DNA of 64,000 bases, from the NCBI RefSeq assembly GCF_019578655.1, contig NC_063265.1, positions 20,942,285-21,006,284 of the forward strand, in the 5' to 3' direction. A program made the translations under genes and the position numbers. This DNA comes from Ricinus communis (lineage: Eukaryota > Streptophyta > Magnoliopsida > Malpighiales > Euphorbiaceae). Positions 11,579 to 21,907 of the stretch are shown here, piece by piece (position 1 is the first letter of the stretch; each line of letters begins with the position of its first letter). The notes beneath the pieces were generated by a model, which worked only from the letters and a program-made list of their open reading frames with translations, had not been told where the DNA came from and made no database searches.

Positions 11579-12113
11579 AGTATAAATATATAAAAGTACC
11601 ATGTGGTTTCATTATTTAACAATTTTTAGTATATGTTTTTTTTTCAGACAATAAGAGACATGTGGTTACAAATCATGATAAAAAAGTATCTCATGTTAAA
11701 AAGCCTCAATTTGCAAGGATCCAACCATCTTTATGCTGATAGACTATTATTATCATATTGTTTATGTTTGATAACATGGGTGTTGGAGTTTAGCAATTTC
11801 TAATTTCAATATTTGACAGTTAATTTACGATTTAAGAAGTTATTGATTCGATAGTATCAATTTAACGGTCAAATAATAATGTTTTAAATTGTTAAACTCT
11901 AAACTCTTATTATCAAATACGAGAAATATGATGATGTTGGCTAATCAGAGTGAAGATGGCTAAATCCTTACCAATTGAAACTTATTAACGGTAAGATATC
12001 TTTCTTTCTTTTTTTCACGATTTATAACTATATATCTCTTTTTGTCTAAAGAAAACTACATACTAAAAATTATCAAATAATAAAACTATATGGTACTTTT
12101 ATATACTTATCCC
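11579..12113. mobile_element. MITE with terminal inverted repeats, copy 1
   Basis: The left end (11579 onward, ATAAATATATAAAAGTACC then ATGTGGTTT) and the reverse complement of the right end (ATAAGTATATAAAAGTACC then ATATAGTTT) match at 25 of 28 positions. The flanks TTTATTAAA (11570-11578) and TTTATTAGA (12114-12122) form a 9-bp target-duplication candidate with one mismatch, which is typical of Mutator-like elements. The 535-bp interior has no useful ORF. A diverged second copy lies at 38661-39180. It is inserted inside the DUF1985-Ulp1 remnant. Confidence 0.72.
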
Positions 12114-12614
12114 TTTATTAGAAGTATATTTATAATTCAATTAGTGAAACTATATTTTACGTATATCGATAGTATAACATTATAATGATTGTTTTAATTT
12201 TTTTTATATTTTAAGTATTCTAATAAATTTTCTTTTAATGTTTTAGTATGGTGAGAGACTGTTTAGATATAAGAATGCAAATGATTATGTTGAAGCCGAC
12301 AAAGATGGAAAGAATTCAATAGAGAAAGATACAGGAATACCATTGTACTGTTTGTTTTAATAATTTGATATTTTATTTTTCATGTATTATTATTATTATT
12401 CTAATAAGGTTTTTATATATTTTTTTAATTTTACTAACAGGGTTTTTGAAGGCAATGATGTTGGAATTGTTAATGATGTCGGAAATAATGTAATGTAGAT
12501 AGATGATGATAAAGTTGATGAGATATAGAATAATTATTTTTTTACCTGAAAATTTACTGATGAGATATTTATAGTATATCTATTCTTTTTCTTTTTGTTT
12601 TGTTAATTTATTTT

Positions 12615-12616
<2 letters not shown>

Positions 12617-12681
<65 letters not shown>
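12617..12681. repeat. (AT)n microsatellite
   Basis: An almost pure run of about 32 AT dinucleotides in the AT-rich interval before the acidic-linker exon of the Ulp1-type remnant. It creates a spurious Ile/Tyr-rich reading frame on the minus strand. Confidence 0.95.
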
Positions 12682-12686
<5 letters not shown>

Positions 12687-12958
12687 TTTGTAGAATGTTA
12701 AAAAGAAAAAAGAAGATGATGTTGAGAATTTGAATAAAAATGATGATAACAATAAAGAGGTAAAAGAAGAAGATGATGATGGTGATGAAGAAATAGAAGA
12801 TAGTGATGGTGGTGGTGATGAACAAGCAGAAGATGATGATAATAATGAAAAGGAGAAAAATGATGATGATGATGATGATAAGGGAGATGAAGATGTTGAA
12901 GATGATGAAGAGGAAAAGGATGATGATGGAAAATAGAGACATTTTGATGATAGTAGAA

Positions 12959-13356
12959 GTGACAGCCTGACCTAAAGAAGCGGTTCGATGACGGCAAGAA
13001 GTGGACGTTAGGGCAAAGATAGGACGCCTGGACAAGGAGCGGCTTTTGACAAGCTTCTAGGATGGCAGTACTCTAAAGTACGGGGCTACATGAATGGATC
13101 AAATTGCACATCAAAATGGGACGAGGAATAATTGATAACATATATGTAAAGAACTGGAACTAATCACGTGAGGCGCCTTTTAGTTGTTTGGCTGTGGAGT
13201 TGTAGAAACTCCAAATTTAAACGTGCTTGGTTTGTAGAAATTTCAGGATGAATGACCTTATGGGAAGTTCTCGAACCCGCCAAGGGGAAAAACTGTGAGG
13301 CCAGTGGGGGGCAAAAGCGGATAATATCTCATGTGATATGGTTTCGGATTGTTATA
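12959..13356 (+). repeat. Cassandra LTR 1
   Basis: Complete LTR of about 398 bp, with its 5S-like domain at about 13205-13273. It is followed by a primer-binding site (TGGTATTAGAGC, 13359-13370) and a short internal part up to about 13428. Confidence 0.8.
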
Positions 13357-13428
13357 AATGGTATTAGAGCATGACCTCTCTAGTAGATGTTGTGGTCTGA
13401 GGACGAACCAAGCAGAAGCTGGTGGGCA

Positions 13429-14111
13429 TGTGACAGCCTGGCCTAGAAAAGGGGTCCGATGAAGGCAGGAAGTGGACGTTGGGGATACTCTAAGGTATGG
13501 AGATACATAAATGAATCAAATTGCACATCAAAATGGGGCGAGGAATACTTGATAACATATATTTAAAGAGTTGGAACTAATCAGATAAGGTGTCTTTGGT
13601 TGTTTGGCATAGAGTTATAGGAACTCCAAGGTTAAACGTGCTTGGTTCAGAAAAATTTCAAGATGGGTGACCTCTTGGGAAGTTCTCAAATCCACCAAAG
13701 GGACAAAATCGTGAGGCTAGTGGGGGTCAAAGCGGACAATATCTCATGTGATCTAGTTTTTAGGATGGGTGAGGCCTCACGGCGGATTCGAGAACTTCCC
13801 AAGAGGTCACCCATTCTGAAAATGGGTGACCTCTTGGGAAGTTCTCAAATCCACCAAAGGGACAAAATCGTGAGGCTAGTGGGGGTCAAAGCGGACAATA
13901 TTTCATGTGATCCAGTTCTAGTGGGGTCAAAGCGGACAATATCTCATGTGATCTAGTTTTTAAGATGGGTGAGGCCTCACAGTGGATTCGAGAACTTCCC
14001 AAGAGGTCACCCATTCTGAAATTTCTCGAATCCGCCAAGGGACAAAAGCGTGAGGCTAGTGGGAGGCCAAAGCGGACAATATCTCATGTGATCTAGTCCT
14101 GGATCATTACA
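13429..14111 (+). repeat. Cassandra LTR 2, internally deleted and scrambled
   Basis: Starts with TGTGACAGCCTGG but lacks the roughly 55-bp stretch with CTGGACAAGGAGCGGC. The 5S-like domain is at 13621-13687. After about 13755 the 3' part is repeated in both orientations: inverted 5S fragments at about 13780-13815 and 13975-14015, and direct copies at about 13821-13915 and 13916-13960. It ends at GGATCATTACA (14101-14111) and is followed by a primer-binding-site-like TGGTATCAAAGC (14114-14125). Confidence 0.75.
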
Positions 14112-14182
14112 AATGGTATCAAAGCAGGACCCCTATAGTAGATGTGTGGTTCGAAGACGAACCATGAGGAAGCTGGTGGGCA

Positions 14183-14398
14183 TGTGACAGCCTGCCAAAA
14201 GCCGCTCCTTGTAGGCATCTTATCCTTGCCCCGCCATCCACTTCTCGCCCTCATCAGCCCGCTTCTCTAGGCTAGACTGTCACATGCCCATTAGCTTCCA
14301 CCTGATTCGTCCTCGAACCACACATCTACTAGAGGGGTCCTGCTTTGATACCATCTGTAATGATCCGGAACTAGATCACATGAGATATTGTCTACTCA
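14183..14398 (-). repeat. Inverted Cassandra LTR-internal fragment
   Basis: After 12 bases of LTR start in + orientation (14183), the sequence turns into the reverse complement of an LTR start (about 14195-14284), a complete internal part (about 14285-14355, with the primer-binding site reversed at 14342-14353) and the last 37 bases of an LTR reversed (14356-14392). This yields a head-to-head junction with the upstream unit. Confidence 0.75.
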
Positions 14399-14793
14399 TG
14401 TGACAACCTCGCCTAGAGAAGCTATCCGATCAGGGCGGAAAGTAGACGCCGGGGCAAGATAGGATGCCTGGACAAGGAGCGGCTTTTAGCAGGCTTCTAA
14501 GATAGTAGCACTCTAAGGTATGGGGGTACATTAATCAAATTGCACATCGAAATAGGGTGAGGAGTGCTTGATAACATATATGTAAAGAGTTGGAACTAAT
14601 TAGATGAGTCGCCTTTTGGTTGTTTGGCTATGGAGTTATAGAAACTCCAAAATTAAACTTGCTTGGTTCGGAGAAATTTCAGGATGGGTGACCTTCTGAG
14701 AAGTTCTTAGATCCTCCAAAGGGATAAAATCGTGAAGCCAGTGGGAGGTAAGAGCGGATAGTATCTTATATGATCTAGTTTTAGAACATTACA
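14399..14793 (+). repeat. Cassandra LTR 4
   Basis: Full-length LTR of about 395 bp starting TGTGACAACC, with its 5S-like domain at about 14641-14708. A primer-binding-site-like TGGTATCACTGC follows at 14796-14807, and a short internal part runs to about 14864. Confidence 0.8.
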
Positions 14794-14864
14794 AATGGTA
14801 TCACTGCAGGACCCCTCTAATAGATGTGTGGTTCGAGGATGAACTAGGCAGAAGCTTGTGGGTA

Positions 14865-15272
14865 TATGACAGCCTAGCCTAGAGAAGCAGTCTAATGAGG
14901 ATGAAAAGTAGACATTGGGGCAAGGATATGATACCTGGACAAGGAGCGGCTTCTGGCAGGCTTCTAGGATGGCAGTTCTCTAAGGTACGGGGGATACATG
15001 GGTACATGAATGAACTGAATTGTACATTGAAATAGGGCGGGGAATGCTTGATAACATATATGTAAATAGTTGCAAATAATCAGGTGAGGTGCCTTTTGGT
15101 TGTTTGGTTATGGAGTTATAGGAACTCTAAAGTTAAATGTGCTTGGTTCGGGGAAATTTCAAGATGGGTGACCTCTTGAGAAGTTCTTGAATTCGCTAAA
15201 AGGATAAACCGTGAGGCCAGTTGGGAGCCAAAGCGGACGATATCTCATGTGATTTATTTCTAGTTCGTTATA
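14865..15272 (+). repeat. Cassandra LTR 5 (last unit)
   Basis: LTR of about 408 bp, with its 5S-like domain at about 15121-15188. Its last bases and the following 10 or so are duplicated in tandem (about 15251-15283 and 15284-15316, period 33 bp). Ulp1-type remnant sequence resumes after that. Confidence 0.75.
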
Positions 15273-17216
15273 GTAAAAGACGCGATTTAGTTCTAGTTCG
15301 TTACACTAAAAGACATGATCAATATAAAAGGAAGTTAGAAGGAAGAAAATTAAAAGGTGACAATAATGTTGATGATTGTGCTAATTTTTATGCTCAGGTA
15401 TTTTTTTAATTATTTTATATATTTTTATTATATTTTTTATTAGTTAATATATTGATATTTTATTTTATTTTATTTTTCAAGGAGTTAGTGAAGAATTTAA
15501 TAATTAAAATTGTAGAAAGAAAGGAGCTTATTCTAGTCCATCTTCCTTTTTGATAATACTGATTTTAAGTCTTTTTTAGAAGTTGACAATGCTATTAATG
15601 TTATATTTTCTTTGAAGACAACATAGATATTTTCTCGTATAAAGATACTAAAAAGATACTTATAATATACTTTCTTTTCTCTTAATTAATCTCTCATATG
15701 AAATGATAATATTATAATATCTTTAATATATTTTTATTTTTATTGTTATGTTTTAAAAGTTTTAATAATTTATTATATTTATTATATTCTTAATTTTATT
15801 TTATTTTTATAGGCTGATGAATCTCAAGTCTAAACATTTCCCCAATTCAAATTGTTTCTCTTATTCATATAAAAAAGAATATTATGCCTATTTTTTATTT
15901 GCAATCTCCCTTTTTCAATGAATTTGATTCATATGGAGAAATTGATTTTTCTAAAGTTGGAAATAAAGTTGTGAATGGATTATATCCTTTTAGCAATAAT
16001 ATTGGAGAATGTCCAAACTTTTTAGATCGAGAAGTTTTTGATGTTTGGATTGATGAAGAATTGAATAAGAGGAAGAAGTAATATTCTTTTATAAATATAT
16101 TTATTTTTTATTCTTTTAGTTTTCTTTATTTTAAATTTTTGTATTTTTTATTTATTTTAGGAAGAAATTTTATGTTGGATAAAATAATGTAATTTGTCCT
16201 GGCTTTGATTTTGGTTCCAGCATTGTTACTATAAAGATATAGTTTCATCAATTGCTTAATTGTGGTGAATTTCTTTCAGGATCTATAAATTTTTCTATTT
16301 ATCTTTAACTTTTTTGTAATTTTTATTATCTATTAGATAATATACTAAAAATATATTGACAATATACTATTTCTTATTTTCTTTCTCATAGTTAATTGTT
16401 TTATATTTTTGGCATATTGATGTGATACTCTATTATTTGAGAAAAAAGAGGAAATACTGAGAAGATATGAAAGTTGATTTTCAATACTACTGATGATTTC
16501 TTTGATCATCACATTTCTTTGTGGTGAATGCGCATTTGTTATTTCTGTAAAGCATGTGGTAGTTGATTATATAAAAGATTTTTTAATATACTACAATACT
16601 CATTGGATAGAAATCGACCATGTGTTATTTCCAATCAATTTTAAAACTGAAAGTCATTTGATTTAAGACAATTGACTTTGAAGAATATGTGCATTTATCT
16701 GTATAATTCTAGGAAGTTTGGTCTTCATGATAAGAGAGTAGCTGTAATAATTGAGTCGTATTTTGTTTTTGTTATTACAATTTTTCCAACGCTTAAGTTT
16801 TTTTAATCTTTGAAATGATATTGATACTGCTTTGGTCCTTAGGAAGGGAAATCCATAATTGTTCCTTTTATTACTTCCATGGTTGGTAACTTGCCTTCTT
16901 AAACTTTAAGGTATGATTTTATATTAGTTTTATTATTTATTATTTATTTTATTTTGTTAATTTTCTATTTTTATTAGTTGATATTTTTTATTTTTCAGTG
17001 GTTGTAATTTTTTATTATTACTTTTACTGAGTATTTTACATCTTGTGTTAATATGTCTACCCCGAAATTTAATGTTAGTGATCTTCATATCCGATGTTGT
17101 TGCTCTCTACAATTATACAAGGTTGAAAGAAATTAATGGAATAGTTAGTGAATCAAAGGATTATGGAAACTTTGGAAAGTATAAAGAGAAAAGATTTGAA
17201 GGCAAAGAAGAAAAAT

Positions 17217-18890
17217 AATGAAAGAATAATATTTTTAACTTTGGATATATTTTAGTTTTTATGAGTATTTCATTTATATAACATATACTGTTGGAATTAT
17301 ATTTATTTTGGTTGTTGGCGTGATATTGTTATTATATTGAATAGATATATTTTGTTTGGTCCATTTTGCTATATAGTTGTTTATTTATTATTAGAAAAAT
17401 TCTAAAATTTTGAAAATATATTTTAAGTATACTAGATTTCGTTTATTATTATTTATATGTATACATATATATTATAATATACTTCTAATATTACCTATAA
17501 GATATTTTTAATATTTTTTTCTTTGATTAATTTGATATGTTGTAAAATAATAAAAATTGATTTGATTTTAATAAATTTAGTAATAGAAGGTATCATAAAT
17601 TTACTAATGTTAGAAATTAAAAAATGAATAGAATTTGATTAAATGAATAATTATTTATTTGAGCTAAAATATTCTTTTGTTATTATGTCAAGTTAAGTTG
17701 TGAAATGGAATAAAAAAATAAAGAAAGAAAGTAGTTCTTACTTTTTCATTAGTCTAGATTATTATGTACAACTAATAAGAAATTATATCAATTCTCTTTT
17801 ATTAGAGTTAAATATATGTTATAAGATATTTTTAATATACCAATAAGATATTTTTAATATATCTTTTTTCTTTGCTTAACTTGATATATTGTAAATTGAT
17901 AAACATTGATTCAAGTCTAATATATTTAGAGAAAGTATCATGCATTTACTGATTATTAAAATTATAAAATTAAATAAGAAATTCCACCAATCTTTTTGTA
18001 TTAGAGTTGTATATATTATAACATACTGTTAATATTATCAAAAATATTCTTATAGTATACTTTTTCAGTAAACTTTTTTCTATATAGATTCATATATTTG
18101 AAATTCAAATAAAATTCAGAAAGTATGAAAAAAATATAAAAACTATTTACTAAATGATTTATATATCAACAATGTATGATTCTTGAAAGTGATAATGAAT
18201 AGATTCTATATTTTCCTATAAAATTATTATCTATTTAATTTTTCTTTATTAGATTTCTACATATTTTTTGTTATGACCAAGTTGCCTATATTTTCATAGT
18301 TATTTTTTCTCGGTGTGCTCTGATTCTTTATTTCTTTAGTCTAACAAATAGTATATTAATTATATTCTAATATTATATTAATTAATAAATAATTTTTATT
18401 AAATAATAATACAATTCTATTTTAAGAAATAGAATAATAATTATACTTTAATGTTATATTGACTAATAAATTAGTCTTGTAATTAGATAATTAATTAATA
18501 AGTAGTTTCCTAATAAGATAATGTAATAATTCTATCTCAAGAAATATGATAATAATTATATTTTAATATTATATTAACTAATAATTAATTTTATAATTAA
18601 ATAACAACTTTAATTTTAAAAAATAATATTTAAAATTATAATTTTAATATTATATTCAATAATAAATTAATTTATTAATAAATTTTAATATTATATAAAT
18701 TAATATATCAATATAATTGATTTTACTATTTTTTATGCATAAATGCCAATTTAAGTAAAAATGACAATGTCTGATTGCATGTAAAATAAATTTAAAAGTA
18801 AATTTCTCACTCGAGAGTAAGATTCAGATTGTATCTCCTCGAAACCAGTGTACGATCCTCGTCAAAAAAATGAGAAATCTTCTATTATTA
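17217..18890. other. AT-rich spacer with dispersed-repeat fragments
   Basis: No gene is supported. 18340-18720 consists of ATTATATTAATTAATAAAT-like blocks resembling the AT-rich family also seen near 20320-20890, 32700-33240 and 47300-47760. The GATACTAAAAAGATAC wording of the preceding element fades out here. Confidence 0.4.
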
Positions 18891-18899
18891 TTTCTTTAC

Positions 18900-19380
18900 C
18901 AATATGGATCATGTAAATGTAATCAATGTTCCAAAGGATGATGCAATACGAAGATTGTATGGAAAGGATTAGGCCCAATGGCAGAATCATGCAATATTCA
19001 AATTCTACTAGAAGATGTATCTGTAGAAATACCAAACCAGATCTACTCTTTTGTATAACCCCTAATTTAAATCTTTTTTTGCTTTTGCTCTTCGGGAAAG
19101 TTTTAGCTTTTGTCCTGCTGAATGGCGTTTTCTAATAACTGGAAATTCACTTCCATTTTGTTTCGAGGAAGATTGAACATAGTCCCTTAATGTTTACTGT
19201 TGCTAATATCCAGTTCGCATCAAACAAACTATAATCTGCAGGGGTAAAGTTGCAGGATCAACTGCATATTATACTATTTTCAGCAACAACTACTCTACAG
19301 ACAGCAAGCCTATTCCATTTCCGAGCCATACCATTAGTCCAGTAGACGATGACTTCTTCGACTGCAGCAACAACCGCTCT
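18900..19380. other. Less AT-rich island of unknown nature
   Basis: Composition here is visibly less AT-rich than the surroundings, and two short open stretches occur on the + strand (18926-19135, 69 codons, and a separate stretch about 19240-19370 reading AYYTIFSNNYSTDSKPIPF). Neither resembles a family I recognise, and no splice model joins them. It could be a decayed gene or transposon fragment or a non-coding transcript. It is followed by a long pyrimidine tract (19380-19620). Confidence 0.25.
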
Positions 19381-20299
19381 TATTATTTTATTCTTTATCT
19401 TTTCTTTCTTTCTCTCTTTTTAATTTTTATTCTTTCACTTCTTTATAAATTTTTTATGTTTATTTCTCCATTTTTTCATTTCTCTTCTTTATGATTTCTT
19501 CTTTTTCTTTAAATTTTTTCTTTTTCTATTCTTTCTTTTTTCTTTTTTAATTTTCTTTTGTTGTCTAGTTTTCTTTTTTCTTTCCTCTATATTACTTCTT
19601 TCTTTATTCCTTTTATTTCTTACTTATATTATATATTATTAGTTATTATATGATTTTTTTTCATCCTTCCTTTTATTACTAGTACTTTAATCATGTATAT
19701 CATGATTATTTTGTATAATTCAATTTATAATTATATTAGTACAAAAATAAGTTTTATTTTTATTTTATAAAATTTTTATTTTTATTTATATTTTATAAAT
19801 TTTTTATATTTTTATATACTAAGATGAATAAAAATAAATATGAGAAGTATAATATATTTATCAATTTTAATTTTTTTATATATTTCATTGCATTAGTAAA
19901 TATTCATCCATCCAAATAATAATTTTTTTAATAAATAAAATTACTAAAATTTTACTATTTATCTATTATTATTATTATTTTTTGATATCAAATACATATA
20001 GATTTAAACTTTCTTTTCTATCAATTATATTAAATTAATAAGTTGTTCAACATATTTTTATGATTCAAATTCAAAATTCCTACTCTTTTACTCTTTTATT
20101 ATATTATATAATAATCTTATATTTAAATAAGTCATAAATATTATTTTCATTATTAGCATTTAAGATCACATTTAACTATAATATAAAATTTATAGTTTAT
20201 ATTTTTATGAATGTGTCATAAGTTATTTTTTCACTAAAAAACTATATGATATAGCTTCATAGAATTTTGCCAAATAAAATCTCATAGAAAACTTGATCT

Positions 20300-20890
20300 T
20301 CTTTATATATATATATACAAAATTTAGTAGTCGTTTAACCGTGTGTTGTCACGGCCGTTATTATTATTTTAATCATAAAATTGAATTCACAGATAAAACT
20401 TAAAATAATTTCAATATTAAATAATTATTTATAATATTTTAAAAATAATAACAAATTAAATATTTTTAAATTTTTATGTTTTAGATATTTTAAAATTTTA
20501 TTAGTGTAATAATATAAAAACTATTTTAAAAATATTTATTAAGTAATTTTTATATTATATAAATTAATACTATAAATGTAATTATATTACTATTTTCTTA
20601 GGATTAGAAATTATTGTATAATTAAAAAATTAACTTGTTAATGAATATGATATTAAAATATTATCTTTTAGAATTAAAATTATTGTCTAATTTATAGTTA
20701 ATATAATATTAAAATAATTAACAAGCTATTTTTTAGAATAAAAATTATTAATTAAAAATATAACTTATTAATTAATAAATAATATAAAAAACTATAAAAT
20801 TAACTTAATATATAACTTGTTAGTGAATATATATATTATTGAAAAGTTAATTGATATTTAAACAATCAACTTAAATAAATAAAAAATATA
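20300..20890. repeat. AT-rich dispersed repeat, copy in LCYB-P5CR interval
   Basis: Begins near a GTGTGTTGTCACGGCC word, followed by TTATTATTATTTTAAT, then a long run of similar AT-rich blocks. Related blocks in the same order occur at 29280-29410, 32755-33240 and inside the RBOH gene at 47300-47760. The GC-rich word near the edge is reminiscent of Helitron-type ends, but no hairpin-CTRR terminus was identified. Confidence 0.45.
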
Positions 20891-21700
20891 TTTTTTTTGT
20901 ACTCCACCCAAAAAGCAGCGTTTTTTTCTTTCTTTCTGGTTATTCCAAATTACAATCCAACTTTCTTTTTTAATTAATAATATAGTATGTAATTACCAAA
21001 CTACCTGTTGTTAATTAAAATAGATGTTATCACATGCAAATAATTTTTTATATAAAATAATAATTTTTATAGAAAGGTTAACAAAGGTATTTTTTTTAAA
21101 AAAAATAGTAATAAATGAATGACTTTACAATTGAAAGTAAATTATTCTTTTGGGAATGTAAAGAATAAAAAAAAAAAAAAAGAACTTTGCAACAAATTAT
21201 GTACTGTATAAAAAAATTAATGACAAATTTCTATCATCCTAAATTGAGCAAGAAATTATCCGTCGTTAAATCATCACAAGAGTCAATCTGTCGCTAATAA
21301 AGCAACTCTTCATTTAGCCACGAAGCTGTCTATCCTTACAGAAAAGTAGCTGTTGCTAAAACATTTGTAACAATTAATTTAGCAAGAAACACGTCCCCAC
21401 AGCCAAAAAATTTCTTGCTTGTTTTGTCCGTCGGCAATAGCGTTGTTGGTGAATCGAAGCTTATTAAAAAGAAAATTATTTTCATAATGCTTGGTTTGAT
21501 TGTGGTATAGGTCACACATTACATGTAATGATTGCTTTAATTATTTTTTATGCTGCGGATTAATATTGTTTTCCTAAACTTATTGAATGGCTATTATTTA
21601 ATTTTTAGGTGGGTCAAAATAATATAATAAATATAATAGTACATTATAAAAGAAAAATATAAACAATATGAAAAGAATAAAAGTATTTTGACAAAAATGC
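20891..21700. other. Spacer upstream of the P5CR 3' end
   Basis: AT-rich, with no gene. 21240-21450 carries repeated CCGTCGTTAAAT / TGTCGCTAAT / AGCAAGAAA-like wording, as seen in the subterminal parts of some CACTA or Mutator-like plant elements; no ends could be drawn. Confidence 0.35.
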
Positions 21701-21907
21701 AGGATTTTCTTAAAAAATGCTAAGCAATTAAGCATAGTACCCTAAAGAAAGAAAAAGGAAAAAACAATTCTATGGCAAATCCTTTCGGCCGAAAGGAATG
21801 AAAAAGGCCCAACAGGTCTCCCGCTGAGATGAGAATCAGAATAGTTAAGAAAAGAAGGGGCAGCATATCAACCTTAGAGTGTAAGGAGATTGGAAATGGA
21901 CAGGCTT

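Larger units (their letters stand above)
12959..15272 (+). mobile_element. Rearranged tandem array of Cassandra-type TRIM retrotransposons
   Basis: Repeating LTR-internal-LTR units with no coding sequence. LTRs begin (TG)TGACAGCCTGGCCTAG and end near GGATCATTACA, about 400 bp each. The short internal part (about 73 bp) starts with TGGTATCAGAGC-like sequence, which matches the primer-binding site for initiator-Met tRNA, and ends with a purine-rich GAAGCTGGTGGGCA before the next LTR. Each full LTR contains a 5S rRNA-like segment, the hallmark of Cassandra: an AACTCC box, then a GTTAAACGTGCTTGG-like box A, and GATGGGTGACCTCTTGGGAAG covering the box C region. At least five LTR portions are present, some deleted or inverted. 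It interrupts the DUF1985-Ulp1 remnant between its acidic linker and protease part. Replication would depend on other elements' proteins. Confidence 0.85.
8668..17216 (+). pseudogene. Decayed DUF1985-acidic linker-Ulp1 (C48) protease gene of plant-transposon type
   Basis: Exon-like islands in one orientation match the layout of the DUF1985/Ulp1-like proteins found in plant Mutator-like and related transposons. They are: a Lys-rich start at 8668-8950; a DUF1985-like segment at about 10300-10530 (RNTCFVHFLDM, then a Leu-rich stretch, FWVSTNG, RFSSLKF); a possible exon near 11160-11490; an Asp/Glu-rich linker at 12700-12936; and a C48 peptidase-like region at 15884-16081 plus about 16150-16900 (YYLRKKRKY, the HWIEIDHVLFPINF stretch, SHLI where SHWIL is expected, then VYNS-like wording split by a frameshift). 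A last island at about 17041-17216 ends in NGIVSESKDYGNFGKYKEKR. Stops, frameshifts, loss of the Trp after the putative catalytic His, a MITE and a Cassandra array make it non-functional. In this family Ulp1 domains cleave SUMO-like substrates; their role in transposons is not settled. Confidence 0.7.

Noticed and set aside
12730..12936. 68-codon Asp/Glu-rich ORF as an independent gene
   Set aside because: Best explained as the acidic linker exon of the DUF1985-Ulp1 remnant; it has no independent start context.
12613..13035. 140-codon minus-strand open frame rich in Ile and Tyr
   Set aside because: It is created by the (AT)n microsatellite and the antisense of the acidic linker; no real protein composition.
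13642..13956. 104-codon ORF with internal repeats (KMGDLLGSSQIHQRDKIV twice)
   Set aside because: Translation of duplicated Cassandra LTR pieces, not a protein gene.
13205..15188. Genuine 5S rRNA genes
   Set aside because: Only the 3' half to two-thirds of 5S is recognisable, it is diverged, and it lies inside LTRs with primer-binding sites; this is the Cassandra arrangement.
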